Assembly: GCA_029861785.1 (NCBI GenBank)
Contig: JAOTYR010000002.1
Span: 1 to 52,518, forward strand
DNA from: Candidatus Nitrosopumilus sp.
GTDB taxonomy: Archaea > Thermoproteota > Nitrososphaeria > Nitrososphaerales > Nitrosopumilaceae
DNA: 52,518 bases
Reading direction: 5' to 3'
Part shown: positions 1-9,339 of the stretch, in pieces
Layout: every line of letters starts with the position of its first letter
Numbering within the stretch: the stretch's first letter is position 1
Position numbers and translations under genes: made by a program
Notes under the pieces: model-generated
Seen by the model: only the letters and a program-made list of their open reading frames with translations
What the model was told of the DNA's origin: nothing
The model's database searches: none

Positions 1-180
1 GGCGGAATTACGGCAGGAAAACATCCGGTTGCACAGGCAGCTGCATCATTGTATATTGCATGTATTGTAAATGGAGAAAAAATAAGTCAGAAGAAATTTT
101 CAAAGGAATCTGGAGTAAGTGATGTTACAATTAGAAATCGAGCTACTTTGATCAAAAAGACTCTAAAAATAGTCGATTAA
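1..180 (+). CDS. tfb: Transcription initiation factor IIB (TFB), C-terminal fragment (5' end outside window)
   Basis: Frame 1 open from base 1 to TAA at 178-180: GGITAGKHPVAQAAASLYIACIVNGEKISQKKFSKESGVSDVTIRNRATLIKKTLKIVD, typical second cyclin-fold repeat of TFB. Confidence 0.88.
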   Translation, partial: GGITAGKHPVAQAAASLYIACIVNGEKISQKKFSKESGVSDVTIRNRATLIKKTLKIVD

Positions 181-191
181 ATCCCAAAAGT

Positions 192-575
192 CTACAAATC
201 TATATTTGGATTATTTACCATTTCAAATATTGTCTCACGAAGTTGGTTTACTAACTCCAATATTACTTTGATTTGTTCCATGGTTATTGCTTGAAGATTT
301 TCAATTATGTCATTTAATTCAACAATTTGTACTTGTAAATTGAAATTTTCTTCTTTTAGCTTTGTATTTTCTTCAGTTAATCTTTGAATTTTTGCAGTGT
401 CACTTTCCTCTGGGAAAGGCTCTCTAATGGGTTCTGGTTCAGGTACTTTAATTGGTTTAGGCTCAGGTGATGGTTCAGGAATTTTGGGAGGTTCTGGCTC
501 TTGGGAATATACTGATGGTATACTAGATAATAAAAAAATAACTATTGTTAAACTAAAGATGAGATTCTTATTCAA
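192..575 (-). CDS. Secreted hypothetical protein: signal peptide, Pro/Glu-rich linker, coiled coil
   Basis: Signal peptide-like N terminus, PEPEPPKIPEPSPEPKPIKVPEPEPIREPFPEES, then heptad-rich region. Confidence 0.6.
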   Translation of the reverse strand: MNKNLIFSLTIVIFLLSSIPSVYSQEPEPPKIPEPSPEPKPIKVPEPEPIREPFPEESDTAKIQRLTEENTKLKEENFNLQVQIVELNDIIENLQAITMEQIKVILELVNQLRETIFEMVNNPNIDL

Positions 576-670
576 TTCAATATAACACCATTATGTTGAA
601 TCAATTTTTTGTATATGAATATGATTATTATTTTCAAAATATGATAATCAATGTAAAATAGAAAAGAAAA

Positions 671-889
671 TTATTTGAAGAAATCAAACTCCTGATCTCT
701 TTTTTGTTTGGGAAGATCTTCCATAACAGCCTGAACCACTTCATTGTGATTATATGTTAAATGGCGTAGGAACTTTGCAGATTCATCAGATCTTGTTTTT
801 TCGTCTGCAAACAACATTTCAGGGCTACTGAGATCTTTCATCATGGTATTACATTCTTGGCATGGGTCAAAGTCAAGATAGAGTTTCAT
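671..889 (-). CDS. Small conserved hypothetical protein
   Basis: Intact 72-aa ORF with CxxC (CQEC) near N terminus, between two genes on the same strand. Confidence 0.5.
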   Translation of the reverse strand: MKLYLDFDPCQECNTMMKDLSSPEMLFADEKTRSDESAKFLRHLTYNHNEVVQAVMEDLPKQKRDQEFDFFK

Positions 890-919
890 AATTTTATGTC
901 ATCTCCCTTAGTATTTAGA

Positions 920-3061
920 CTATTTTATCGAATGAGTCATGGATGACTCTTTCTTTCTAGGCTTGACTTTATCGATTGCATCCAAAAGATCCTGTTGAGT
1001 AACCTTAATTTCTTTGATATTATTTGACTTTCCACCAACATATCTTTTCAATGCTGCAATGGCTGCTCTATTTGCTACTGCAGCAATTTCAGCTCCACTG
1101 AATCCTTGGGTAAGTTCTATGAGTCTTGAGAGATTTACATCTCCTGAGAGGGGTTTCTTTCTGGTATGAATCTTTAAGATTTGTTCTCTACCTTTGGAAT
1201 CTGGATTTGGTACTTCAATTATTCTGTCAAACCTTCCAGGTCTTAGTAAAGCCTCATCTACAATATCTAATCTATTTGTAGCACCAATTATCAAGACATC
1301 ATGCAACTCTTCAAGTCCATCAATTTCTGTGAGAATCTGAGAAACCACACTTTCAGTTACATGAGATTCTGACCCTCCACTTCCTCTTCGTGGTACCAGA
1401 GCATCTACTTCATCAAGGAAAATAATACATGGTGCTGCCTGACGAGCTTTTCTAAAAATTTCTCTTACTCCTTTTTCAGATTCTCCTACCCATTTTGATA
1501 GTAATTCTGGTCCTTTAATGCTGATAAAGTTCGATTCAGTCATTTTAGCCAAAGCTTTTGCAATCAAGGTTTTTCCTGTACCTGGAGGTCCATGTAGTAA
1601 TATTCCTTTTGGAGTTTCAACATCAACAAAATCAAATGCTTCTTTATGTTTGATTGGCCATTCTATTGCCTCTCGAAGTTCTTCTTTTAATTCTGAGAGT
1701 CCACCAACGTCATTCCAACTAACATTTGGAATTTGAACTTGTACCTCACGTAGTGCACTTGGTCGGACTTCTTTGAGGGCATCTCGGAAATCTTCACTAG
1801 TTATCTTTATTTTTTGAAGAATTTCCGTTGAGATTTTGTCGTCATCAAGATCAATTTCAGGTAGAATTCTTCTCAGAGATCTCATTGCAGCTTCCTTAGA
1901 TAAGACTTCTAGATCAGCACCAACAAAACCATGTGTAGTTTTGGAAATTTGCTTGAGATCAACATTGTCATCAATTGGCATTCCACGAGTATGAATTGAA
2001 AGTATTTCATATCTACCTTCAGCATCTGGAATCCCAATTTCTATTTCTCTGTCTAGTCTTCCAGGTCGTCTTAGAGCCGGATCAATTGAATCTGGTCTGT
2101 TGGTAGCAGCAATTACTATAACTTTTCCTCTACTTTTCATTCCATCCAATAATGTCAAAAGTTGAGAAACTATTCTTTTTTCAACTTCTCCAGATACTTC
2201 ATCTCGTTTTGGTGCAATAGAATCTATTTCATCAATGAAAACTATACTTGGAGAATTTTCTTCAGCTTGTTTGAAAATATCTCGTATTCTTTCTTCACTT
2301 TCACCATAGTATTTTCCCATGATTTCGGGTCCGCTAAGAGAGATAAAGTGAGCATTAGTCTCACCTGCAACAGCTTTTGCCAAAAGAGTTTTTCCTGTTC
2401 CTGGAGGTCCGTATAACAATACTCCTTTTGGGGCTTCCACTCCTATTTTTTCAAACAATTCTGGATGTCTCATAGGTAATTCTACCATTTCTCGAATTTT
2501 TTGAACCTCGTTTTTTAAACCACCAAGTTCATCATAGGTGATTCGTGAAACAGATACATCTATTGCCTTAGTCATTGGGCCTAGCTTGAAAACAGTATTT
2601 TCTGTAACAATTACTGGTTTTGATGGTTTAGTGCTAGTAATAATAAATTGTACTCTACCTCCCATTTGGGTACTTAACGCGATGGTATCCCCAGTTGTGA
2701 ATACATGATTAAAGTAGTTGTAAACCATGTATTCCTGTAATCCTTCTATTGAAATTTTTTCAGTTGGTGATAAAACAATTTGTTCAGCACTTACTGCCTC
2801 AACGGATTTTACTGTGATTTTGTCTCCAATTCCAGCACCGATATTTTGTCTGGTTATTCCATCAATTTTGATTAACCCTGTTCCATATTCTTCTGGAGAA
2901 CCAGGCCAAAGTTTTACGTGAGTTTTTTTGTTATAGGTTAATTCTAAAATTTGTCCAGTATTCCAATTGGTATCTTCTATAATTTTTGGATCAATTATGG
3001 CTCGTCCCCTTCCCACGTGTTGTTGTGGTACCTCATCAATTTTTAAAATAATTTCGCTCAT
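920..3061 (-). CDS. cdc48: Cdc48/VAT-type AAA+ ATPase
   Basis: Two Walker A motifs ([33 protein letters not shown]), DEID/DEVD Walker B, Cdc48 N-domain. Confidence 0.97.
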   Translation of the reverse strand: MSEIILKIDEVPQQHVGRGRAIIDPKIIEDTNWNTGQILELTYNKKTHVKLWPGSPEEYGTGLIKIDGITRQNIGAGIGDKITVKSVEAVSAEQIVLSPTEKISIEGLQEYMVYNYFNHVFTTGDTIALSTQMGGRVQFIITSTKPSKPVIVTENTVFKLGPMTKAIDVSVSRITYDELGGLKNEVQKIREMVELPMRHPELFEKIGVEAPKGVLLYGPPGTGKTLLAKAVAGETNAHFISLSGPEIMGKYYGESEERIRDIFKQAEENSPSIVFIDEIDSIAPKRDEVSGEVEKRIVSQLLTLLDGMKSRGKVIVIAATNRPDSIDPALRRPGRLDREIEIGIPDAEGRYEILSIHTRGMPIDDNVDLKQISKTTHGFVGADLEVLSKEAAMRSLRRILPEIDLDDDKISTEILQKIKITSEDFRDALKEVRPSALREVQVQIPNVSWNDVGGLSELKEELREAIEWPIKHKEAFDFVDVETPKGILLHGPPGTGKTLIAKALAKMTESNFISIKGPELLSKWVGESEKGVREIFRKARQAAPCIIFLDEVDALVPRRGSGGSESHVTESVVSQILTEIDGLEELHDVLIIGATNRLDIVDEALLRPGRFDRIIEVPNPDSKGREQILKIHTRKKPLSGDVNLSRLIELTQGFSGAEIAAVANRAAIAALKRYVGGKSNNIKEIKVTQQDLLDAIDKVKPRKKESSMTHSIK

Positions 3062-3089
3062 TTAATCACCATAAAAAATTTAGGGGGAT

Positions 3090-3587
3090 CTATTTGACCT
3101 CCACTGTTTTGCCTTTTGGCTTTTCATCTTGAGTTATTTTAAATACTAGCTCAAGAATTCCGTTCTTGTATGTAGCTTTTGCAGAATTTTCATCAACTTT
3201 GCACTGTATTGGAACATCAATTTTGTATTTTTTCTCACCGTGTTCTGCAGTAATATTTACTGATTTTTCCTCCACCAGAATTTTTACATCTGATTTTTCA
3301 ACACCTGGCATTTCTGCCACAAGTTTTACTAGTTTTTCTTTCTCATCAACAATTGTATCTACAACTGGTTCTCTTGTTTTAGCGGCTGAAACCAATTCTG
3401 GTTTTGTATTTCCATATTCCTTTACAATTGGTTTCCCGTCAGGACCCACAGTCATTGTATAACCATAATAATATGGACCTTGACTGGTTCCCTTAGTTTT
3501 GAATTCTTCAAAAATGTCATCTATATTGAAAAAAGAGTTTGACATTTTTTTGAAGATTCTATTGAATTCATCATCAAACATTGTCAT
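3090..3587 (-). CDS. hsp20: Hsp20/alpha-crystallin family small heat shock protein
   Basis: Alpha-crystallin domain: VKLVAEMPGVEKSDVKILVEEKSVNITAE...YKNGILELVF. Confidence 0.92.
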   Translation of the reverse strand: MTMFDDEFNRIFKKMSNSFFNIDDIFEEFKTKGTSQGPYYYGYTMTVGPDGKPIVKEYGNTKPELVSAAKTREPVVDTIVDEKEKLVKLVAEMPGVEKSDVKILVEEKSVNITAEHGEKKYKIDVPIQCKVDENSAKATYKNGILELVFKITQDEKPKGKTVEVK

Positions 3588-3692
3588 ATTTATCTAGTAT
3601 ATGTAATATATATGACAATATATAAGGTTTACTTACAAATATCTTATTTTTTACAAAATCCTATTATATTTGACATTATATAATATTATTTA

Positions 3693-4361
3693 TTGAGGCT
3701 AACTAGTATGTCAGTTCCAGAGGTAGTAAGAGAGATCATTACAAGAAATCGCTCAATTTTTGACTGCATGAAAATGGATTTAATCAATTATACCGCTCTT
3801 GCAGTCAAGATTCAACCTGACGTTGAAAGAGTTTTAGGAAATCCTGTTAATTTGAATACAATAGTGGTTGCAATCAAAAGATATGCAGATTCTTTTGATG
3901 TAAAAGACGAGGTAGAAGAAAAATCAGTTTTAAAAAATGCTCGATTATCTCTTACAGATGGGATTGTTGATATTAAATTTTCAGTAAATGATTCTCAGGG
4001 GGTTGATCCTTTAATGATTTTGGATAAATTTTCAAAAATTACTAGTAATTATGATTTTTTTAGATCCTCTGATTCGTTTAGATTTCTTACAGAAGACCTT
4101 GCTGATATTCGTCAAATTTTTGATACTCTTCCTAATCAAAAGGATATTTTCAGTACCGGCCTAGCAAAAATTAGAATTTCAATACCAACAAACCAGAATA
4201 AATCTGATGTTGTATCTTATGTTGCAGAGGTTTTACATGATAATGGAATTGAACTTGTGAATGCTTTTTTCAGCCAAGATAATATAATAATAATTCTAAA
4301 TGAAAAAGATGCATCACGAGCATACGAGATTCTTCATTCAGATATTATCAGAACGACCTAA
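3693..4361 (+). CDS. ACT-domain-like conserved archaeal protein
   Basis: 222-aa ORF; C-terminal pattern resembles ACT repeats of aspartokinase-like regulators (SYVAEVLHDNGIELVNAFFSQDNIIIILNEKDASRAYEIL). Confidence 0.6.
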   Translation: MRLTSMSVPEVVREIITRNRSIFDCMKMDLINYTALAVKIQPDVERVLGNPVNLNTIVVAIKRYADSFDVKDEVEEKSVLKNARLSLTDGIVDIKFSVNDSQGVDPLMILDKFSKITSNYDFFRSSDSFRFLTEDLADIRQIFDTLPNQKDIFSTGLAKIRISIPTNQNKSDVVSYVAEVLHDNGIELVNAFFSQDNIIIILNEKDASRAYEILHSDIIRTT

Positions 4362-4519
4362 TGTTGGATATTTGATTATAATCTGATCTCATAGGATATA
4401 TTCACCTATTTTAGGAGGTATGTTCTATTGGTGAAAAACAAGAAAAAAATTGTCATTTTGGGAGGATTCAGGTGTTACCTCTCCAGAGCGTTTAGATTCT
4501 GATTTTTAATGATATTATA

Positions 4520-4594
4520 GATGGCAATGACTTTTGTCCATTTGATGCAGAAGACTATGATGGAGATAGAGACAAAGATGATTGCCCCGAATAA
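4520..4594 (+). pseudogene. Remnant of a protein with calcium-binding thrombospondin type 3-like repeats
   Basis: In-frame DGNDFCPFDAEDYDGDRDKDDCPE* without a plausible start or intact upstream frame. Confidence 0.5.
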
Positions 4595-4633
4595 AATATC
4601 TAATTCAAAAAACCTATCTACAGAATTCATCCA

Positions 4634-5059
4634 TTATCGATTTTGATTTTCTAATTTAGCTAATCTTTTTTCAAGATCTCTAACTTGAAATTTCAGTTTT
4701 TGATTTTCTTTTGAATTTCCTTTAATTTTATCATATAAAATAGCGCCACTTGACCAGGCGGATATTCCTCCAAAAATAACTAAACTCCAACCTAGCCAGT
4801 TTTGTGAATTTTGAAAAATCATATCCATACCAACTGGTACGAACAAAAATCCAATCAAAAATCCTAAAAATTTACTTCTATTCTCTTCATTTTCAGCAGC
4901 TTTCACTACTGTGTTTCTTCCTATGGGACTATTGAAAGATCCAAGATTATATCTTGGATAAATGGATGCATGTAGGCTATCAAAATATTTTGGAATATAC
5001 GATAATTTAATTTTCAAATCTCTTAAAGGAGTTTTTTTTCTTTGAGTAATGATTGACAT
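4634..5059 (-). CDS. Hypothetical membrane protein (two TM segments, C-terminal coiled coil)
   Basis: Intact ORF with hydrophobic segments and KENQKLKFQVRDLEKRLAKLENQ coiled coil. Confidence 0.6.
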   Translation of the reverse strand: MSIITQRKKTPLRDLKIKLSYIPKYFDSLHASIYPRYNLGSFNSPIGRNTVVKAAENEENRSKFLGFLIGFLFVPVGMDMIFQNSQNWLGWSLVIFGGISAWSSGAILYDKIKGNSKENQKLKFQVRDLEKRLAKLENQNR

Positions 5060-5277
5060 GCTGTTGTTACAAAAAAATCAAGATTAAATTTTACGGATCC
5101 TTTTGGTTGACCTTGATCATAGATTATTCTAATAATTTTTTGTCATGCAATCAGGAATTTGATAGTAGTAGAATTTCAATTGATATAATTTGTTAGAAAA
5201 TAACATGTTTTTGTTATTTGATAGTTCATGTAAACTCAAAAAAACTATCACAGCTAGTTTAGTTATTGATATGTTAG

Positions 5278-5625
5278 GCGAGCATTCCAGGATATGAAAC
5301 TGAAAACATTGATGGAGATACAATCAAAATCTATGGGAAATCTATTCGTCTAGTATTAGTTGATGCCCCAGAAAGAGACCAATCAGGATATGAAAAAGCA
5401 CGAGACTTTATTACAAATAATTGTCCTGTGGGTTCGTTTGCAATAGTCGATTAAGATGATATGCAAAAAGAGGGAACCTATGATAGAATGCTTGGGGTAG
5501 TTTATTGTAATGGGATTAATCTTAATGATGCAATCTTAGATGCGGGTTTGGCAGATTTGTATTCCAAGTTTTGCTCATCTAGTGAATTTGAAAATAGTAG
5601 ATGGGCACGAAATCACGGATGTTAA
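5278..5625 (+). pseudogene. Thermonuclease (SNase-like) pseudogene
   Basis: Single frame reads AS-IPGYETENIDGDTIKIYGKSIRLVLVDAPERDQSGYEKARDFITNNCPVGSFAIVD*DDMQKEGTYDRMLGVVYCNGINLNDAILDAGLADLYSKFCSSSEFENSRWARNHGC*; internal TAA at 5452-5454; no start codon (in-frame TAG at 5275-5277). Confidence 0.85.
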
Positions 5626-5692
5626 TTTTGAAATTATTTTTTGGGTCGAATTAAAACAACCAGATTCTGAAATAAAAAATAAGAGAGGATTC

Positions 5693-6496
5693 CTAAAACC
5701 TTGGAATGACTCTAGATTTTGCAGTTACTGCAACAATGCTTATGATTGCAACAGCTAGTATCATCATTGCCACTGTTCCAAATTCAGGAACAACTTTGGC
5801 AGTTGCCACTGACTCTATATCTCCAGTCCAAGCTTGATTAGCACCTGGTGGTCCAATTCCTAAAGAAAACACTTCGATATCAATTGGATTTTCTTCAGAT
5901 CCAACTGCATCAATTATGTGACTTGCAGTCATATCCTTGGCATGTCCAGATTCTCTATAGATTTCTTCTCCATTTTGTGTTGCGGTTATTCCATAGTTGA
6001 CTTGTAATTCACTGAATTCAAGATCAACCTGAGTTCCTCCTTCTACGGCTGAATCGGTAATTACTACCATCAGTTCTATTTCTTCATTTTTATCATCTTC
6101 CTCTGCACCTGCTTCTTGAACAGTCACAATTCCTTCCATCCATGGGTGAACCATACAAAAGTATGGAAATTCGCCTATTGCTTCAAATTTGTGTGAAAAG
6201 GTTGTACCTGCCATAAACAAGCTGCTATCAAATACACCAGATGGTCCATCTGCTGCACTTCCAGCAGTTACAGTGTGAGCTGCAGAGTCATCATTTGACC
6301 ATGTAACTTCTCCACCAACATCAACTGTTACCTCATATGGAATGTAACATTCGTTGGTGGTCTCACATCCTGGAACTGAGGTTCCTTGTGGAGTACTGAC
6401 GCTTGCAGTAGCTTGATCTGCAAATGTGGGACTTGCAAACATACCAGCTACTATGGCAAATAATACGAAGAATGAACCTATTGCTATAGTCTTCAT
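5693..6496 (-). CDS. Secreted plastocyanin-like cupredoxin with C-terminal PEFG sorting-type anchor
   Basis: Signal peptide from M at 6496 (MKTIAIGSFFVLFAIVAGMFASPTFA); cupredoxin pattern GGEVTWSNDDSAAHTVTAG...GEFPYFCMVHPWMEGIVTV; C terminus VVPEFGTVAMMILAVAIISIVAVTAKSRVIPRF. Confidence 0.9.
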   Translation of the reverse strand: MKTIAIGSFFVLFAIVAGMFASPTFADQATASVSTPQGTSVPGCETTNECYIPYEVTVDVGGEVTWSNDDSAAHTVTAGSAADGPSGVFDSSLFMAGTTFSHKFEAIGEFPYFCMVHPWMEGIVTVQEAGAEEDDKNEEIELMVVITDSAVEGGTQVDLEFSELQVNYGITATQNGEEIYRESGHAKDMTASHIIDAVGSEENPIDIEVFSLGIGPPGANQAWTGDIESVATAKVVPEFGTVAMMILAVAIISIVAVTAKSRVIPRF

Positions 6497-6827
6497 TAAA
6501 AGAAACATTAGTTGGGATACATAAAAACTTCTCTGGTAATTCAAAGTTTGAAAATAAACTAAATTGAGACCTCCAAAAATTTTTGACGAGGATTTTTAAT
6601 AACAAAATCCTAAGAATGAAGACTAACTATAGAACCGTTACATCCTCGCCATATGGTCTATCTTGTGATTTTATTTAATAGTATTTGATTTTTTCAAATT
6701 AGAAAACAGCCACAATTACCATATAATCACTAGATCAAAACTAAATTAAAATTCTTCCCAAAAAAATTTTAAATTTAAAAAATAAACTCTGTTATAGATA
6801 ATACGAAAAATCTATGATACTTGTCTA

Positions 6828-7260
6828 TCAGAGATTTCGTTTTACCACGAAATCAAGCAAGTCTACTAGTTCTTTTTTAGATGAACCTGAATATTTTAAT
6901 AGAGATTTTTCTGCACGCTCGGCATATTTTAGAGCCTGATTTCTTACATTTTCCTCGATTCCTAGTGCACGGATTACATCAACTGCTTTCTTAACCTCAT
7001 TTTTCTACGCATTTTGATTCCCAAAGGCTTTCAAAATCATCTTTTTGTCTTTACCTTTAGCTGATTTTATTGCCAATAGGATAGGAAGAGATCTTTTTCC
7101 TTCTCGGAGATCATTTCCAACTGACTTTTTAGTTATCTTGGGATCTCCCTAATTACCGTCTAAATTCACGCCCAAAGAGGGAGCATTCTCTTTTTGACGA
7201 TGTCTGGTAAATTCCCCAAATTTAGCTTTTTTTACTGGAATTAGAGGAAACCAATTTATT
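6828..7260 (-). pseudogene. Polyprenyl (geranylgeranyl) diphosphate synthase-like remnant with two in-frame TAG codons
   Basis: Minus-strand frame: ...LGVNLDGN*GDPKITKKSVGNDLREGKRSLPILLAIKSAKGKDKKMILKAFGNQNA*KNEVKKAVDVIRALGIEENVRNQALKYAERAEKSLLKYSGSSKKELVDLLDFVVKRNL*. Confidence 0.75.
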
Positions 7261-7282
7261 AAAACAATTTTGCACCTGAAAT

Positions 7283-8158
7283 ATGTCTCTAAATGTAGGC
7301 GTAATCATAAAACTGGAGCCTGACTTCTCAGAAGGAAATGTTAGCTATAATCCTGACGGGACATTAAATCGTGCTGAGACAAAAAATACTTTAGGACCTC
7401 ACAGTGCAGTTGCAGCCCAAGCAGCCTTTTACGCAAAAGTCATGTATGGTGCAAAGATTTCGATAGGAACGATGGGTCCTCCTATTGCCGACCTTGCGCT
7501 TAAACAAGCTCAAGAAATTTCTGATGCTGAAGAACTCCAGTTGTATAGTGATAAGCTTTTTGCAGGTGCTGATACTTTGGGTACGGCTGAGGTATTAAGG
7601 GTAGGAATTGGAAAAATGCAAGGAGAGATGGATATTGTCTTTGCAGGACATCGAGCTTCGGATGGGGAAACTGGACAAACTGGACCACAAACGGCTTGGA
7701 AGCTTGGTTTTACCTTTCTTGGAAATGTAACAAGTTATAGTGTAGATTTAGAAACCAGAACCATCAGAGCAAAACGCTTGGTTAGTTTACAAGGTTCTCC
7801 TGATATTATTGAAGAGGTTGAAGCACCTTTACCAGTCTTCATTTCCATTGATCCAACTTTCAAATCAAGTTACAATACTATCTCTCAAAGATTATCTTTC
7901 CAAAAATACCAAAAAGAAGCAAAGGAAAGAGTAAAAAATTTCAATAATTATTATAAAATTTTTAATGCTGATGAACTTGGTGTAGATAAAACTTTGGTTG
8001 GTCTTCCTGGATCCCCAACAATAGTTTACAAAGTTGAGAGAGTTCCCAAATCAACTGCTACTAGAAGTGCGGAAGTAGTTGATGGTTCAGATCCTAAACA
8101 ACTTCAAAAAGTTGTTGGAAAAATGAAAGAGGCTTTAGAGGCCATGGTGATAAAATAA
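7283..8158 (+). CDS. etfB: Electron transfer flavoprotein beta subunit
   Basis: VKLEPD-type N terminus, IGTMGPP, DIVFAGHRASDGETGQTGPQTAWKLG motif of EtfB. Confidence 0.88.
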   Translation: MSLNVGVIIKLEPDFSEGNVSYNPDGTLNRAETKNTLGPHSAVAAQAAFYAKVMYGAKISIGTMGPPIADLALKQAQEISDAEELQLYSDKLFAGADTLGTAEVLRVGIGKMQGEMDIVFAGHRASDGETGQTGPQTAWKLGFTFLGNVTSYSVDLETRTIRAKRLVSLQGSPDIIEEVEAPLPVFISIDPTFKSSYNTISQRLSFQKYQKEAKERVKNFNNYYKIFNADELGVDKTLVGLPGSPTIVYKVERVPKSTATRSAEVVDGSDPKQLQKVVGKMKEALEAMVIK

Positions 8159-9339
8159 TGGTTGAAAAATATCGTCATTTGTATGTTGTAATTGAAATTG
8201 AACAAGGTGAGATCATCCCTGTTAGCAAGGAAATGATAGGTGAGGCACGAAGATTAATGGATAAATTTAATCAAAAATACTCCTCAAAAGAAAAAGTTGT
8301 TGGTATAGTTTTAGGAAATAACATTAAGGAATTATCTAAAGAGTTAATCGAAATAGGAGCAGATGCAGTAATTTATTGTGATAATCCACAACTAGAAGAA
8401 ATTCGAAATACAATTTACACCAAAGTAATAAGTCAGATTGCAAATGATAAAAAAATTGGTGGACAAGTAGAATCTGATTATGCAGAGGACTTTACACGTC
8501 CAAGGTACATGTTTTTTGCAGCTGACAGTATTGGAAGGCATTTGTCATCTACAGTTTTGGCAGAATTGGATTCAGGATTGGCTTCTGATATTAATCAACT
8601 TGTAATTGAGGATATTGAAATGTCACACCAACAAAAAACAGGTGGTGCTAAAGAAACTTATGAAAAAACTTTAGAGATGTACAGACCTGACTTTTCAGGA
8701 TTCTTATGGACTACGATTCTTTGTCTAGATAATAGAAATCCTGCCTTTAAACGAGATTATCATCCTCAGGCCTGTAGTATTATTCCTGGAGTTTTTGAAC
8801 CTTTAGAAGCAGATTCAAAAAGGGAAGGTCAAGTGATTGAATTTGTTCCGGAAATAGATGAGCAGGACCTAAAAGTAAAGGTAATCAGCCGTAAGGTAAT
8901 TCAGAGTGAGGTTGATTTTGAAACTCCAAGAACTATTGTTAGTTTTGGGAGAGGAATTAAAGATGAACCTGAAAAGAACATAAAATTGGTTGAACAACTT
9001 GCAAAGGAATTGAATGCTGAAGTTGGTATTACTTTACCCATTTCAAAAAAACCATTCTCAATCAGTCAGTCATTAGACTCAAAGTATATGGTTCCAGATA
9101 GGGTTATCGGAACTAGTGGACACAAAACAAGCGCCATGCTCTATATTGCAGCAGGCGTAAGTGGAGCAATGCAGCATGTTTGGGGAATGAAAGATTCTGG
9201 TTTTGTGGTAGCGATCAATCCTGACGAAGATGCACCCATTAAAGATGAATGTGATATTTTCATAAAAGGAAGAATGGAAGATGTGATTCCATTGTTAATT
9301 GAAGAAATTAAAAAACAGATACAAATTGTTGAGGCTTGA
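8158..9339 (+). CDS. etfA: Electron transfer flavoprotein alpha subunit
   Basis: C-terminal FAD site IGTSGHKTSAMLYIAAGVSGAMQHVWGMKDSGFVVAINPDEDAPI; start overlaps etfB stop. Confidence 0.92.
   Translation: MVEKYRHLYVVIEIEQGEIIPVSKEMIGEARRLMDKFNQKYSSKEKVVGIVLGNNIKELSKELIEIGADAVIYCDNPQLEEIRNTIYTKVISQIANDKKIGGQVESDYAEDFTRPRYMFFAADSIGRHLSSTVLAELDSGLASDINQLVIEDIEMSHQQKTGGAKETYEKTLEMYRPDFSGFLWTTILCLDNRNPAFKRDYHPQACSIIPGVFEPLEADSKREGQVIEFVPEIDEQDLKVKVISRKVIQSEVDFETPRTIVSFGRGIKDEPEKNIKLVEQLAKELNAEVGITLPISKKPFSISQSLDSKYMVPDRVIGTSGHKTSAMLYIAAGVSGAMQHVWGMKDSGFVVAINPDEDAPIKDECDIFIKGRMEDVIPLLIEEIKKQIQIVEA

Noticed and set aside
5540-5758. 72-aa plus-strand ORF from the track
   Set aside because: Overlaps the 3' part of the thermonuclease pseudogene in another frame; no independent coding evidence.
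6828-7260. In-frame TAGs as pyrrolysine or programmed readthrough
   Set aside because: Two TAGs plus missing catalytic N-terminal domains fit a pseudogene; other TAG-terminated genes in the window look ordinary and I know of no Pyl system in this lineage.
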